A program made the translations under genes and the position numbers. Positions 44,298 through 52,164 of a stretch of 52,164 bases of DNA are shown one piece after another; positions within the stretch are counted from its first letter, which is position 1; every line of letters begins with the position of its first letter. The DNA lies in assembly GCF_025141175.1 (NCBI RefSeq), contig NZ_CP081158.1, positions 1 to 52,164 on the forward strand. The letters run 5' to 3'. Origin of the DNA: Jannaschia sp. M317. Lineage in GTDB: Bacteria; Pseudomonadota; Alphaproteobacteria; Rhodobacterales; Rhodobacteraceae. Under the pieces are notes generated by a model. It searched no databases and had not been told where the DNA came from. It worked only from the letters and a program-made list of their open reading frames with translations.

Positions 44298-45098
44298 TCA
44301 GCCCGCCTCCTCTTGCTGACCCTGGCCCAACGGGGCGACGATCAGGTTCACATCGGAGGCGTCCAGCATGGCGGCCGCCTTGTCCGAGATATTTTCGTCG
44401 GTGACGACGGTGGTGATCCGCGTCAGCGGGCACAGCACGAGGCTGGACCGCTGTTCGAACTTCGAGCTGTCGACCAGAACGACCAGTTCATCGGCCTGCC
44501 CGATCAGCTTCTGTTCCGCCTGGATCAGCAGGGCGTCGGATTCCATCAGGCCGATGGGGCCCAGACCCTGCGCGCCCATGAACATGCGGTTCGCGTAGAA
44601 GTTGCGCGTCACATCATTGTCGAAGGGCGACAGGATGATGTTCTGTTCGCGGTAGATGGCCCCGCCCGACAGCATGATGGTGTTTTCGGAATTCTTCAGC
44701 AGATGTTCCGCGATCGGGAACGAGTTGGTGAAGATGTTGCACCGCCGCGTAGCCAGCGGGTGGACCAACTGAAAGGTCGTGGTGCCGCCGTTGATGATGA
44801 TCGAATCGCCATCCTGCACCAGCTGCGCCGCCGCAAGCGCGATGGCCTGCTTTTCATGCATGTGCAGCGTTTCGTTCACCGAAAATGGCCGCCCCGTCAG
44901 ACCCGACAGGGTGGCGGGCGAAATCGCCTCGGCCCCACCCCGGATCCGGCGCAGCTTCTTTTGCATGTGAAGCGTTGCGACATCACGTCGGATCGTGGCT
45001 TCCGACGCCCCCGTCAGGTCGCACAGATCCGCAACCTTTACCAAGGTCCGGTCCTGCACTGCGGACAGGATTACGCGATGTCGCTCGGTTTCGTGCAT
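44298..45098 (-). CDS. rhaR: DeoR-family rhamnose regulator RhaR
   Basis: A 266-residue DeoR regulator. VADLCDLTGASEATIRRDVA near residues 19-38 is the N-terminal helix-turn-helix with the family TIRRD motif; the C-terminal sugar-phosphate sensor has FQLVHPLATRRCNIFTNSF and VLVDSSKFEQRSSLV. I chose the ATG ending at 45098, with AGGA six bases upstream, over a longer start at 45146. It is divergent from rhaDI and faces a perfect inverted repeat. It probably represses until a phosphorylated rhamnose product appears. Confidence 0.92.
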   Translation of the reverse strand: MHETERHRVILSAVQDRTLVKVADLCDLTGASEATIRRDVATLHMQKKLRRIRGGAEAISPATLSGLTGRPFSVNETLHMHEKQAIALAAAQLVQDGDSIIINGGTTTFQLVHPLATRRCNIFTNSFPIAEHLLKNSENTIMLSGGAIYREQNIILSPFDNDVTRNFYANRMFMGAQGLGPIGLMESDALLIQAEQKLIGQADELVVLVDSSKFEQRSSLVLCPLTRITTVVTDENISDKAAAMLDASDVNLIVAPLGQGQQEEAG

Positions 45099-45140
45099 AG
45101 GGTCCTCCGTTTGTCTGACGGTGCATTTCTTTCCGCTCTC

Positions 45141-45213
45141 TGTCAATCACTTTCAATCATAATCAATCTTTCTGCGGCGCAGCATGACTGATTATGATTG
45201 AAAGTGATTGACA
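45141..45213. promoter_or_regulatory. RhaR operator/divergent promoter: perfect 25-bp inverted repeat
   Basis: The 25 bases at 45141-45165 and 45189-45213 are exact reverse complements, separated by 23 bases. Each arm contains two TCAATCA units ten bases apart, and a further TCAATC overlaps the end of the left arm. Each arm also carries TTGACA pointing outwards (45208-45213 on the plus strand), so each likely serves as -35 region and operator at once. It lies in the rhaR-rhaD gap. Confidence 0.8.
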
Positions 45214-45283
45214 ATATTGGGACCCTCACGCAGTGTCAGGACAAGCATTTTCGCGCGTTTTCGCGCCACCCGTGGAGGAACCC

Positions 45284-47386
45284 ATGCTGAAAACAGTTCA
45301 GAGTCAGCGCCTTGAAAGCCGTTGGGATGACGGCGCCGCCGAAGGGCTGAGCGAATCGGAGCTGCTCCTCTATCGCTCGAACATTCTCGGCGCGGACAAG
45401 CGCGTGACCAACTATGGCGGCGGCAACACGTCGGCCAAGGTCATGGAAACCGACCCCCTGTCCGGCGAGCAGGTCGAGGTGCTCTGGGTCAAGGGATCGG
45501 GGGGCGATATCGGCTCCATCAAGATGGACGGGTTTTCGACCCTCTACATGGACAAGCTGGAGGCCCTGAAGGGTCTCTATCGCGGGCCCGAGCATGAGGA
45601 CGAGATGGTGGCCTACCTGCCCCATTGTACCTTTGCACTGAACCCCCGCGCCGCGTCGATTGACACCCCGCTTCATGCCTATGTGCCGCGCAAGCACGTC
45701 GATCACGTTCACGCCGATGCCATCATCGCCATCGCCGCCGCCGCGAACTCGCAAGAGTTGACGCAAAAGGTCTTTGGCGACCGCATCGGCTGGCTGCCGT
45801 GGAAACGTCCGGGCTATGAATTGGGTCTGTGGCTGGAAAAATTCTGCCTCGAAAACCCCGATGCCGACGGCGTCGTTCTGGGCAGCCATGGCCTGTTCAC
45901 CTGGGGCGACACCGCGCGGGACTGCTACGATACCACCATCGACGTCATCAACGTGGCCACCGACTGGCTTGCGGAACAGACCGGGTCGACACCGGCCTTC
46001 GGCGGACCGGTTCACGACAGCCTGCCGGGCGCGGCACGCCGCGCCGTCGCCGCGCGCCTGATGCCTGCGATTCGCGGCTACGTCAGCGGCAATCAGCACA
46101 TGGTTGGCCACTTCAACGACAGCGATGCGGTGCTTGATTTCGTCAATGCGCGCGACATGCCGCCGCTGGCCGCGCTGGGCACCTCCTGCCCCGACCACTT
46201 CCTGCGCACCAAGATCCGGCCCCTGGTCGTGGACTTCGATCCGGCATCGGGCGACGTCGACGCGGTGCTCGCCGGGTTGCCGCAGCAGATCGCGGCCTAC
46301 CGCGACGATTACGCCGCCTACTACGACCGCTGCAAACGTCACAACAGCCCCGCCATGCGCGACCCCAACGCGGTCGTCTACCTGGTGCCCGGCGTCGGCA
46401 TGATCACCTTCGCCAAGGACAAGGCCACGGCCCGGATTTCCGGTGAATTCTACGTCAACGCGATCAACGTGATGCGCGGTGCCTCCGCGGTCAGCGAATA
46501 TCAGGGCCTGCCCGAGCAGGAGGCCTTCGACATCGAATACTGGCTCCTCGAAGAGGCCAAGCTGCAGCGCATGCCCAAGCCCAAGGCCCTGGCCGGCCGC
46601 ATCGCCCTCGTCACCGGCGGTGCCGGTGGCATCGGGGCCGCCACGGCCCGGCGTTACCTGCAGGAAGGTGCCTGCGTGATGCTGGCCGACATCAACTCCG
46701 ACGCGCTCGAAACCGCGCGCGAGGGTCTGGCAGGCTCCTTCGGCGGCGACGTCGTGCGCAGCGTGATCATGAACGTCACCGACGAACAGGCGGTGGCCGA
46801 TGCCATGGCACAGACGGCGGTGGAATTCGGCGGCCTCGACCTGCTGGTGTCGAACGCGGGCATCGCCTCTTCGGCCCCGGTCGAGGAAACGACGCTGGCG
46901 CTGTGGTCGCAGAACATGGACATCCTCAGCACCGGGTATTTCCTGGTCAGCCGCGAAGCGTTCAAGATGCTGCGCGTGCAGGATCTGGGCGGCTCCATCG
47001 TGTTCGTCGCCTCCAAGAATGGCCTGGCCGCTTCGCCCAACGCCTCCGCCTATTGCACCGCCAAGGCGTCGGAAATCCACCTCGCCCGCTGCCTGGCCCT
47101 GGAAGGGGCCGAGGTCGGCATCCGCGTCAACGTGGTCAACCCCGATGCCGTGCTGCGCGGCTCCAAGATCTGGGAAGGCGACTGGCTCGAACAGCGCGCC
47201 GGCACCTATGGCACCGACAAGGAAGGCCTGGAGGAGATGTATCGCAACCGCTCGCTGCTGAAGCGGTCGGTCTACCCCGAGGACATCGCCGAAGCCTGCT
47301 ATTTCTTCGCCGCAGAGACATCGTCGAAGTCCACGGGCAACATCCTGAACGTGGACGCCGGCAACGTCCAAGCCTTCCCGCGCTGA
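45284..47386 (+). CDS. rhaD: Bifunctional L-rhamnulose-1-phosphate aldolase/lactaldehyde dehydrogenase RhaD
   Basis: A 700-residue fusion. Residues about 1-425 are a class II aldolase (GGGNTSAKVM, metal-site histidines in KHVDHVHADAI). Residues about 440-700 are a short-chain dehydrogenase (LVTGGAGGIGAAT near 441, LVSNAG, YCTAKAS near 589). The aldolase cleaves rhamnulose-1-phosphate to dihydroxyacetone phosphate and L-lactaldehyde, and the SDR part handles lactaldehyde. Length and layout match rhizobial RhaD. ATG 45284 follows GTGGAGGAA. Operon with rhaI. Confidence 0.93.
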   Translation: MLKTVQSQRLESRWDDGAAEGLSESELLLYRSNILGADKRVTNYGGGNTSAKVMETDPLSGEQVEVLWVKGSGGDIGSIKMDGFSTLYMDKLEALKGLYRGPEHEDEMVAYLPHCTFALNPRAASIDTPLHAYVPRKHVDHVHADAIIAIAAAANSQELTQKVFGDRIGWLPWKRPGYELGLWLEKFCLENPDADGVVLGSHGLFTWGDTARDCYDTTIDVINVATDWLAEQTGSTPAFGGPVHDSLPGAARRAVAARLMPAIRGYVSGNQHMVGHFNDSDAVLDFVNARDMPPLAALGTSCPDHFLRTKIRPLVVDFDPASGDVDAVLAGLPQQIAAYRDDYAAYYDRCKRHNSPAMRDPNAVVYLVPGVGMITFAKDKATARISGEFYVNAINVMRGASAVSEYQGLPEQEAFDIEYWLLEEAKLQRMPKPKALAGRIALVTGGAGGIGAATARRYLQEGACVMLADINSDALETAREGLAGSFGGDVVRSVIMNVTDEQAVADAMAQTAVEFGGLDLLVSNAGIASSAPVEETTLALWSQNMDILSTGYFLVSREAFKMLRVQDLGGSIVFVASKNGLAASPNASAYCTAKASEIHLARCLALEGAEVGIRVNVVNPDAVLRGSKIWEGDWLEQRAGTYGTDKEGLEEMYRNRSLLKRSVYPEDIAEACYFFAAETSSKSTGNILNVDAGNVQAFPR

Positions 47387-47395
47387 GGTCCCGCA

Positions 47396-48634
47396 ATGAC
47401 ATATGAAAGCGCCAAGGCCGCCTTTGCCGACTGGGGGGTCGACACCGAGGCCGCCATCGCCCGGCTGATGACCATCCCGATCTCCATGCATTGCTGGCAG
47501 GGGGATGACGTGAACGGGTTTGAACGCCGCGCGGCCACATCCGGCGGCGGCATCCAGGCGACCGGCAATCACCCCGGTCGCGCCCGCACCCCCGACGAGC
47601 TGCGCGCCGATCTGGACTTCGCCTATGCGATGATCCCCGGTCGCCACCGGCTGAACCTGCATGCGATGTACCTCGACACCGACAAGACCCCCGACCGGGA
47701 CGAGATCGAGTTCGAGCACTTCGCCCCTTGGGTCGATTGGGCCCGTGAGGCGGGCATCGGGCTCGACTTCAACCCGACGTTCTTTGCCCACCCGAAGGCC
47801 GACGACAACCTGACGCTGTCACACCCCGACCAGGGCATCCGCGATTTCTGGATCGAGCACGGCCAACGGTCGCGCGACATCGCCGCGCAGATGGGGTCCG
47901 CCCTTGGGTCGGCCTGCGTCAACAACATCTGGGTGCCCGACGGGTACAAGGACACGCCCATCGACCGCATGGCCGCGCGTACCCGCCTGGAGACGTCGCT
48001 GGACGCCATGCTGGCCCCCGCGCAGGATCCGGCCCAGATGCTCGATGCGGTCGAATCCAAGCTGTTCGGCATCGGGGTCGAGGCCTGCACCATCGGCAGC
48101 CATGAATTCTACATGGGCTATGCCATCCGCAAGGGCACCCTGCTGTGCCTCGACATGGGCCATTTCCACCCGACCGAGAACATCGCAGACAAGCTCAGCT
48201 CCGTGGCCCTTTCGCTGCCGCAGATCCTGTTGCACGTCTCGCGTCCGATGCGCTGGGACAGCGACCACGTCACCCTGCTCAACGACGACCTGCTTGCGAT
48301 GGGTCAGGAACTGGTGACGGCGGACCTTCTGGATCGCACGCGCATCGGGCTCGACTTCTTCGACGCCACGATCAGCCGCACCGCCGCCTGGGTGATCGGT
48401 ACGCGCAACATGCAAAAGGCGCTGCTGCGCGCGTTGCTGCTGCCGCTCGACCGGTTGCGGCAGGCCGAGGATGGGCTCGACTATACCACGCGCCTGATGC
48501 TGACCGAGGAAATCAAGGATCTGCCGTTCGGGGCCGTCTGGGCGGAACTCTGTGCCCGCGACGATCGTCCCTCCGGACTGCCGCTGATTCAGGCGCTCGA
48601 TGCCTATCAGGCCAAGGTCGCGACCCGCGGTTGA
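47396..48634 (+). CDS. rhaI: L-rhamnose isomerase RhaI (rhizobial/Pseudomonas type)
   Basis: A 412-residue TIM-barrel sugar isomerase. GNHPGRARTPDELRADL near residue 58, GSHEFYMGYAIRKGT near 232, LDMGHFHPTEN near 251 and HVSRPMRWDSDHV near 279 carry the acidic and histidine metal ligands. It converts L-rhamnose to L-rhamnulose. It starts nine bases after rhaD and converges on the replication gene. Confidence 0.93.
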   Translation: MTYESAKAAFADWGVDTEAAIARLMTIPISMHCWQGDDVNGFERRAATSGGGIQATGNHPGRARTPDELRADLDFAYAMIPGRHRLNLHAMYLDTDKTPDRDEIEFEHFAPWVDWAREAGIGLDFNPTFFAHPKADDNLTLSHPDQGIRDFWIEHGQRSRDIAAQMGSALGSACVNNIWVPDGYKDTPIDRMAARTRLETSLDAMLAPAQDPAQMLDAVESKLFGIGVEACTIGSHEFYMGYAIRKGTLLCLDMGHFHPTENIADKLSSVALSLPQILLHVSRPMRWDSDHVTLLNDDLLAMGQELVTADLLDRTRIGLDFFDATISRTAAWVIGTRNMQKALLRALLLPLDRLRQAEDGLDYTTRLMLTEEIKDLPFGAVWAELCARDDRPSGLPLIQALDAYQAKVATRG

Positions 48635-48644
48635 CCATCAGGGA

Positions 48645-48677
48645 ACGGGGCGCGGGGGGTCACCCCCCCTGCCCCGT
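48645..48677. terminator. Bidirectional terminator between rhaI and the replication gene
   Basis: ACGGGGC (48645-48651) pairs with GCCCCGT (48671-48677) and GGGGGG (48654-48659) with CCCCCC (48663-48668), leaving a small loop and a two-base internal mismatch. The stem overlaps the stop codon of the rep gene. It separates two converging transcripts. Confidence 0.7.
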
Positions 48678-49901
48678 CTCCGCCGCCAGCTCTGCGAATG
48701 CCTCCGGGTAAAGCTCTTGCCAGAAATCAAAGACGGCCTGCGCGTTCAGGGCTGACATCCAGCCGTGGCGCTCGAAATCCTGCGCCGCCGCCCCGTCCGC
48801 CAGACGCGCCGCGAACAGCCGGCGATCCGCGTCGCGCTGCGTGGGCGTGCGCGCCGCTGCAAGGTCGCGCACCAGGCCCAGCTTGCGGGCCCGCACCCCG
48901 GTGGGCACAGCGTCCGGCCGGGGCGCGGCCTCCTCGAGGCCATAGCCACCCTTCAACGCCGCGGCCAGGTATCGGGCGGGCGATTTCACCCCCTCTTGGC
49001 GGACCACATAGGCCAGGGTTTCGGCCACCGTCGCCTCGCCATGTTGCGACAGCCATTGCCGCGCCAGACGGTCGCTGACCCCCAGGGCGCGCATCTGCTC
49101 ATAGATCGGCGCATGGCGGTGCCCTGCCCCGTCGTCCAGGTCCAGAATGGCCAGTTGCGGGTTGGGCGCGATCACGAACCGGATATCCGTGACGGCCCGG
49201 CCCCGCTTGCGCGTCTCGGGCGTGATCAGGATATTGCTGGACCGGTTCACCTCGGCCACGGCGGGCTTGATGATCTTGGCGTTCAGATGCTTGAAAACGC
49301 CGTAATAGTCACTGTCATCGACCCCCATCAGGCGCCGGAACGTCTCCAGGGTCCACCATCCGGTGCTGCCCGTGCGATGAAACCGATAGCAATTCTCATA
49401 GAGCGCCAGCGCATGACCGCTGGTGAACCGGCGCTGGATGTTGAGGTTGATCAGGGCAAACACCTTCGGGTCGCTCAGCTTTTCGGCCAGCGCGGGCGAA
49501 TAGGCGTATTCACAGACGCCCCCCTTCAACTTGGCATAGCTCAGCAGGCTGGAAACGCCCCACTCCTGCTGGCCCTCCGGGTCCAGCATGTCCCATTCCG
49601 CCACCGTTTCCGCCAGGCCGCGCAGGCTTGCCTTCAGGGTGTCGAAATCGTTCGAGTTGTAGCCCACCATCAGGCACAGCGTGCGCGCGTCGATCTGATG
49701 GCTGCGCGCCTGCGTCAGGCTGTCATAGGCATTCAGCAGCAGCACGTTCGACAATTTGCGTTGCAGCAGCGTCAGCTTGCCCGAAACATGGATCGCGCCG
49801 ACATGTTTCTTGACCGCGTCCCGTTTCAACGCGCCCGTCAGACGGTCACGCGGCACCTCGCCAGAGACGCGGGAATTCCGATTGTCCTGCTCGGGCCTCA
49901 T
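48660..49901 (-). CDS. Plasmid replication initiator, Rep_3 (RepB-type) family
   Basis: A 413-residue initiator. VSGKLTLLQRKLSNVLLLNA near residues 40-60 and TSGHALALYENCYRFHRTGS with GWWTLETFRRLMGVDDSDYY near 160-200 are the two winged-helix regions of Rep_3 initiators, which bind iterons and open the origin. The C-terminal about 150 residues are less conserved. It is transcribed away from parA, with the iteron-rich gap (49902-50410) between. Roseobacter replicons of this kind are usually called RepB-type. No counter-transcribed RNA could be recognised. Confidence 0.88.
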   Translation of the reverse strand: MRPEQDNRNSRVSGEVPRDRLTGALKRDAVKKHVGAIHVSGKLTLLQRKLSNVLLLNAYDSLTQARSHQIDARTLCLMVGYNSNDFDTLKASLRGLAETVAEWDMLDPEGQQEWGVSSLLSYAKLKGGVCEYAYSPALAEKLSDPKVFALINLNIQRRFTSGHALALYENCYRFHRTGSTGWWTLETFRRLMGVDDSDYYGVFKHLNAKIIKPAVAEVNRSSNILITPETRKRGRAVTDIRFVIAPNPQLAILDLDDGAGHRHAPIYEQMRALGVSDRLARQWLSQHGEATVAETLAYVVRQEGVKSPARYLAAALKGGYGLEEAAPRPDAVPTGVRARKLGLVRDLAAARTPTQRDADRRLFAARLADGAAAQDFERHGWMSALNAQAVFDFWQELYPEAFAELAAETGQGG

Positions 49902-50410
49902 TGGGTGCTCCGTTTTCCTGAGGTCTACCTCAAAAGGTGCCTTCTCTCAAGCCGCCCTCAGGTACCTGATGCACCCCCCGGCTTGATCCCGTAGACAGGT
50001 ACCTGATCACAAACAGAGGGGGTCATAGGCACCCATTTGCGGGATCATCCTCATCGGACCCTGCCTCCCGCGTCCGGGATTCGTGCCTATCATGGGCGAA
50101 TCAGCCCCCTTCCCGCGAATCGGCACCCCTTGTCCCGGATATGGGTGCCCATCGCACCGTATCGTGGTCCCCTTCGTCCCGTATCCGGATACTCTTATCC
50201 TCGTAAAGCATTGGAGATATGTAATATATCTCCTGCCAAAGCCTATAAAGCTCTAAAGAATAACAAAGCATCGCCTGCGTTTTTGATCTGATTTCTGACA
50301 GGAAGACCGCCTTCCCGCCCCTGATCGGCCGATCCCCGATTCCCAATCGCCCCTTCACGTGCGATAGTTCTGACCAGAGCAGTCAAACAACCGCACATCG
50401 GGAAAACCGA
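49902..50410. other. Probable replication origin with iteron-like repeats
   Basis: The rep-parA gap. CAGGTACCTGAT occurs twice (49959-49970 and 49996-50007); its first ten bases are a palindrome, and it lies 58-106 bases before the rep start, fitting autoregulation by Rep. Further on, degenerate repeats of the form CCCCTT..TCCCG..AT recur: 50105-50120, 50125-50140 and 50169-50183, with weaker copies near 50059-50080 and 50034-50045 (partly inverted). An AT-rich stretch follows at about 50206-50275, a plausible unwinding site. No parS site was identified with confidence. Confidence 0.65.
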
Positions 50411-51793
50411 ATGACATCCAGCGCAAAGCCCCCCCTGCCCCCGTACTTTGGCATCGACCCCGAGACGGCGGGCAAGAAGTTGGGCGACCGTATCGACACC
50501 CGCCGATTCGCGAAAGCCGCCGCCTTCGCCGCCAAGGGACGCGAAGATCTGGCCAAGGCGGGTCACTCGCCCGAGGGCCAGAAACGCCTGCGCCGCTTCT
50601 CCACCTGGGAGATTTGCCGCTATCTGATCCCTGTCGCCAGCGCCCATTTCCGCCGCGTCCTCAAGGCCAATCCCGACCTTCCCCAGGGCGTCGGCGAAGG
50701 CAATTCCCGGTGGTTCAGTCTCGAGGACATTCTGACGCTGCGCGCCCATTTCGCCGCCGAAGGTGCCGCCGGGCGCGAGTATCTGCCCTATCGTCCCCAG
50801 GGGCTGGACGCCAAGATCGTCGCCGTGGCCAACTTCAAGGGCGGCGTCGGCAAGACCTCCACCTGCGCGCACCTGGCCATGTCTGCCGCGCTCGATGGCT
50901 ACAAGGTCCTGGTCGTCGACCTCGACAGCCAGGGCTCCCTGACCTCGATCATGGGGGGCAAGGTCGCCGACGAATGGCAGACCGTCTTCCCCCTCATGGC
51001 CCGCGATTTTGCCCAGCATGTCGCCGAGGAGAACGCCGTTCGTGCCGCGCGCGGCGAGCCGGAGATCGACCAGGACGAGACCCTCAAGGAAGCCCTGAAG
51101 GTTTCGCCGCGAAACCTGATCCAAGAGACGCACTGGCCCAACATCGACCTGATCGGCGCGCAGCTGAACCTCTACTGGGCCGAGTTCCAGATCCCCGTCT
51201 GGCGCATGCAGCAACGCGGCTGGCCGCTTTGGGATGCGCTGCTGTCGGGGCTGACGGACAGCGGGGCCTTGAGGGATTATGATGTCATCCTCCTCGATAC
51301 GCCCCCTGCCCTGGGCTACCTGACGATCAACGCTCTGGCCGCCGCGGACATCCTGCTGGTGCCGCTTGGCGCGTCCTTTCTGGAGTTCGACTCCACCGGC
51401 CGCTTTTTCGACATGCTCTATTCCACCTTTGCGAGCATCGAGGATGGTGAGAACCAAGCGCGCAAGCGGGCGGGTCTGCCGGAAATCCGCTTTGAGTGGG
51501 ACGCCGTGCGGACGGTCATCACGCGGTTTGACGCGGCACAGCAGACCGATCTGGCGAATGTCATTCAGGCCTATTTCGGTGATCTGATGACGACCTTCCG
51601 GCAGGATGTGACCGCCATGGTCGGACAGGCCGGCGAGCAGGTGAACGGCATCTACGAGGCCGACTATCGGGAGTTCAACCGCGACACCTATGTGCGCGGC
51701 CGGGAGACATTCGACCGCACCTGGGCGGAGACCAAGGAGCTGATCATCGGGGCCTGGTGGCGGGATCTGGCGGACGGGCAGAGGGCTGATTGA
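50411..51793 (+). CDS. parA: Plasmid partition ATPase ParA
   Basis: A 460-residue type Ia ParA. Residues about 1-120 hold a helix-turn-helix-like DNA-binding part (FSTWEICRYLIPVASAHFRR). FKGGVGKTS at about 142-150 is the deviant Walker A, VLVVDLDSQGSLT the A' motif, and VILLDTPPALGYLTINAL the Walker B region. It forms ATP-dependent patterns on the nucleoid to move ParB-bound plasmids and likely represses its own operon. parB begins two bases after its stop. Confidence 0.95.
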   Translation: MTSSAKPPLPPYFGIDPETAGKKLGDRIDTRRFAKAAAFAAKGREDLAKAGHSPEGQKRLRRFSTWEICRYLIPVASAHFRRVLKANPDLPQGVGEGNSRWFSLEDILTLRAHFAAEGAAGREYLPYRPQGLDAKIVAVANFKGGVGKTSTCAHLAMSAALDGYKVLVVDLDSQGSLTSIMGGKVADEWQTVFPLMARDFAQHVAEENAVRAARGEPEIDQDETLKEALKVSPRNLIQETHWPNIDLIGAQLNLYWAEFQIPVWRMQQRGWPLWDALLSGLTDSGALRDYDVILLDTPPALGYLTINALAAADILLVPLGASFLEFDSTGRFFDMLYSTFASIEDGENQARKRAGLPEIRFEWDAVRTVITRFDAAQQTDLANVIQAYFGDLMTTFRQDVTAMVGQAGEQVNGIYEADYREFNRDTYVRGRETFDRTWAETKELIIGAWWRDLADGQRAD

Positions 51794-51795
51794 TC

Positions 51796-52164
51796 ATGGC
51801 GAAACGACGGAAGTTGGCGACCCCATCGCAGGACGATCTGACGGCTCTGGAGGACCGGTTTCGCGACGAAACCCCGGTGCGTCCGAACACGGGCGTGGCA
51901 CCGATCGCGCAGGTCGTGGCCGAGGCCGCGCAGGCGGCGGAGCCGGGTGAAACGGCGCGACGGGTGGAGGATGCGGAGGCCGGTCGATACCGGGAGGCGG
52001 AGGCCAAGGGGCTGATCCTGAAGGAGATTTCCCTGGCGGAGATCGATGAGGCGGCGATGATCCGGGACCGGACCGTGGTCGACGCGACTGACCTGGCGGA
52101 GCTTCGAAACTCCATCGATATCAACGGATTGCGCCTGCCGATCGAAGTCTTTGAGCGATCCACG
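51796..52164 (+). CDS. parB: Plasmid partition protein ParB, N-terminal part (cut by the window end)
   Basis: The first 123 codons of parB. Residues 1-40 are the ParA-interacting basic start (MAKRRKLATPSQDD), and DATDLAELRNSIDINGLRLP ending IEVFERST is the start of the ParB/Srx nuclease-like domain. The next expected segment, YGLLSGYRRLLA, is found at window positions 39-74, so the gene continues at the left end. Total length would be about 370 codons. Confidence 0.93.
   Translation, partial: MAKRRKLATPSQDDLTALEDRFRDETPVRPNTGVAPIAQVVAEAAQAAEPGETARRVEDAEAGRYREAEAKGLILKEISLAEIDEAAMIRDRTVVDATDLAELRNSIDINGLRLPIEVFERST

Noticed and set aside
45236..47791. An 851-codon open frame on the minus strand opposite rhaD and rhaI
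   Set aside because: It mirrors GC-rich coding DNA; its translation is low-complexity and matches no family, while the plus strand encodes two clear enzymes.
38000..48634. Reading the rhamnose genes as the biofilm-linked rhamnose operon of Roseobacter plasmids
   Set aside because: That operon makes dTDP-rhamnose (rml genes); the genes here import and break down rhamnose.

Overview
The window reads as one complete circular plasmid of about 52.2 kb from a marine alphaproteobacterium, most likely a Rhodobacteraceae (Roseobacter-group) strain. The right end stops inside parB and the left end starts inside the missing half of the same parB, so the molecule seems to have been opened within that gene. 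Replication and partition rest on a Rep_3-type initiator (48660-49901), an iteron-like origin region (about 49950-50190), parA and parB. I see no relaxase or conjugation genes. The main gene clusters are GC-rich with long overlapping operons; about 14.2-25.2 kb is clearly richer in AT.

Layout. (1) 1-11.6 kb is an alginate/uronate module: a TRAP transporter (dctPQM) with a redoxin gene; a leftward gntR-MATE-kduI operon; and a rightward operon of a PL15 exo-oligoalginate lyase, an SDR resembling DEH reductase, and kdgF. A 13-bp sequence occurs in front of the TRAP genes and twice between gntR and the lyase, and is a good candidate GntR operator. (2) 11.6-25.2 kb is an island of insertion sequences (IS1182, IS3, two IS5 remnants), unrecognised genes and three RTX proteins: a glycoside-hydrolase-like enzyme, a BspA-type repeat protein, and a short RTX protein. 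(3) 25.4-38.0 kb is a non-phosphorylating sugar-acid pathway, probably for a deoxyhexose such as L-fucose, with a CUT1 ABC importer, LacI regulator, lactonase, SDR, Gfo/Idh/MocA oxidoreductase, two enolase-superfamily dehydratases, a mutarotase, a DapA-like aldolase and an FAH-type hydrolase. (4) 38.0-48.6 kb is the rhizobial-type L-rhamnose locus, rhaRSTPQUK facing rhaDI, with a CUT2 importer. (5) 48.6-52.2 kb is the replication and partition block.

Together these genes describe a plasmid for using seaweed sugars. Three classes of importer (TRAP, CUT1, CUT2) are paired with three classes of regulator (GntR/FCD, LacI, DeoR), each with plausible operators in its divergent promoter region. Oligoalginate would be cut to unsaturated monouronate by the PL15 enzyme, opened by KdgF to DEH, and reduced or isomerised. 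KDG kinase, KDPG aldolase and an endo-alginate lyase are not here and would have to come from elsewhere in the genome, as would a type I secretion system for the RTX proteins.

The first about 1.6 kb holds many single-base frame breaks in parB and dctP, while most operon genes further in are open over their full length. This looks like low sequence accuracy at the contig end rather than true gene decay.
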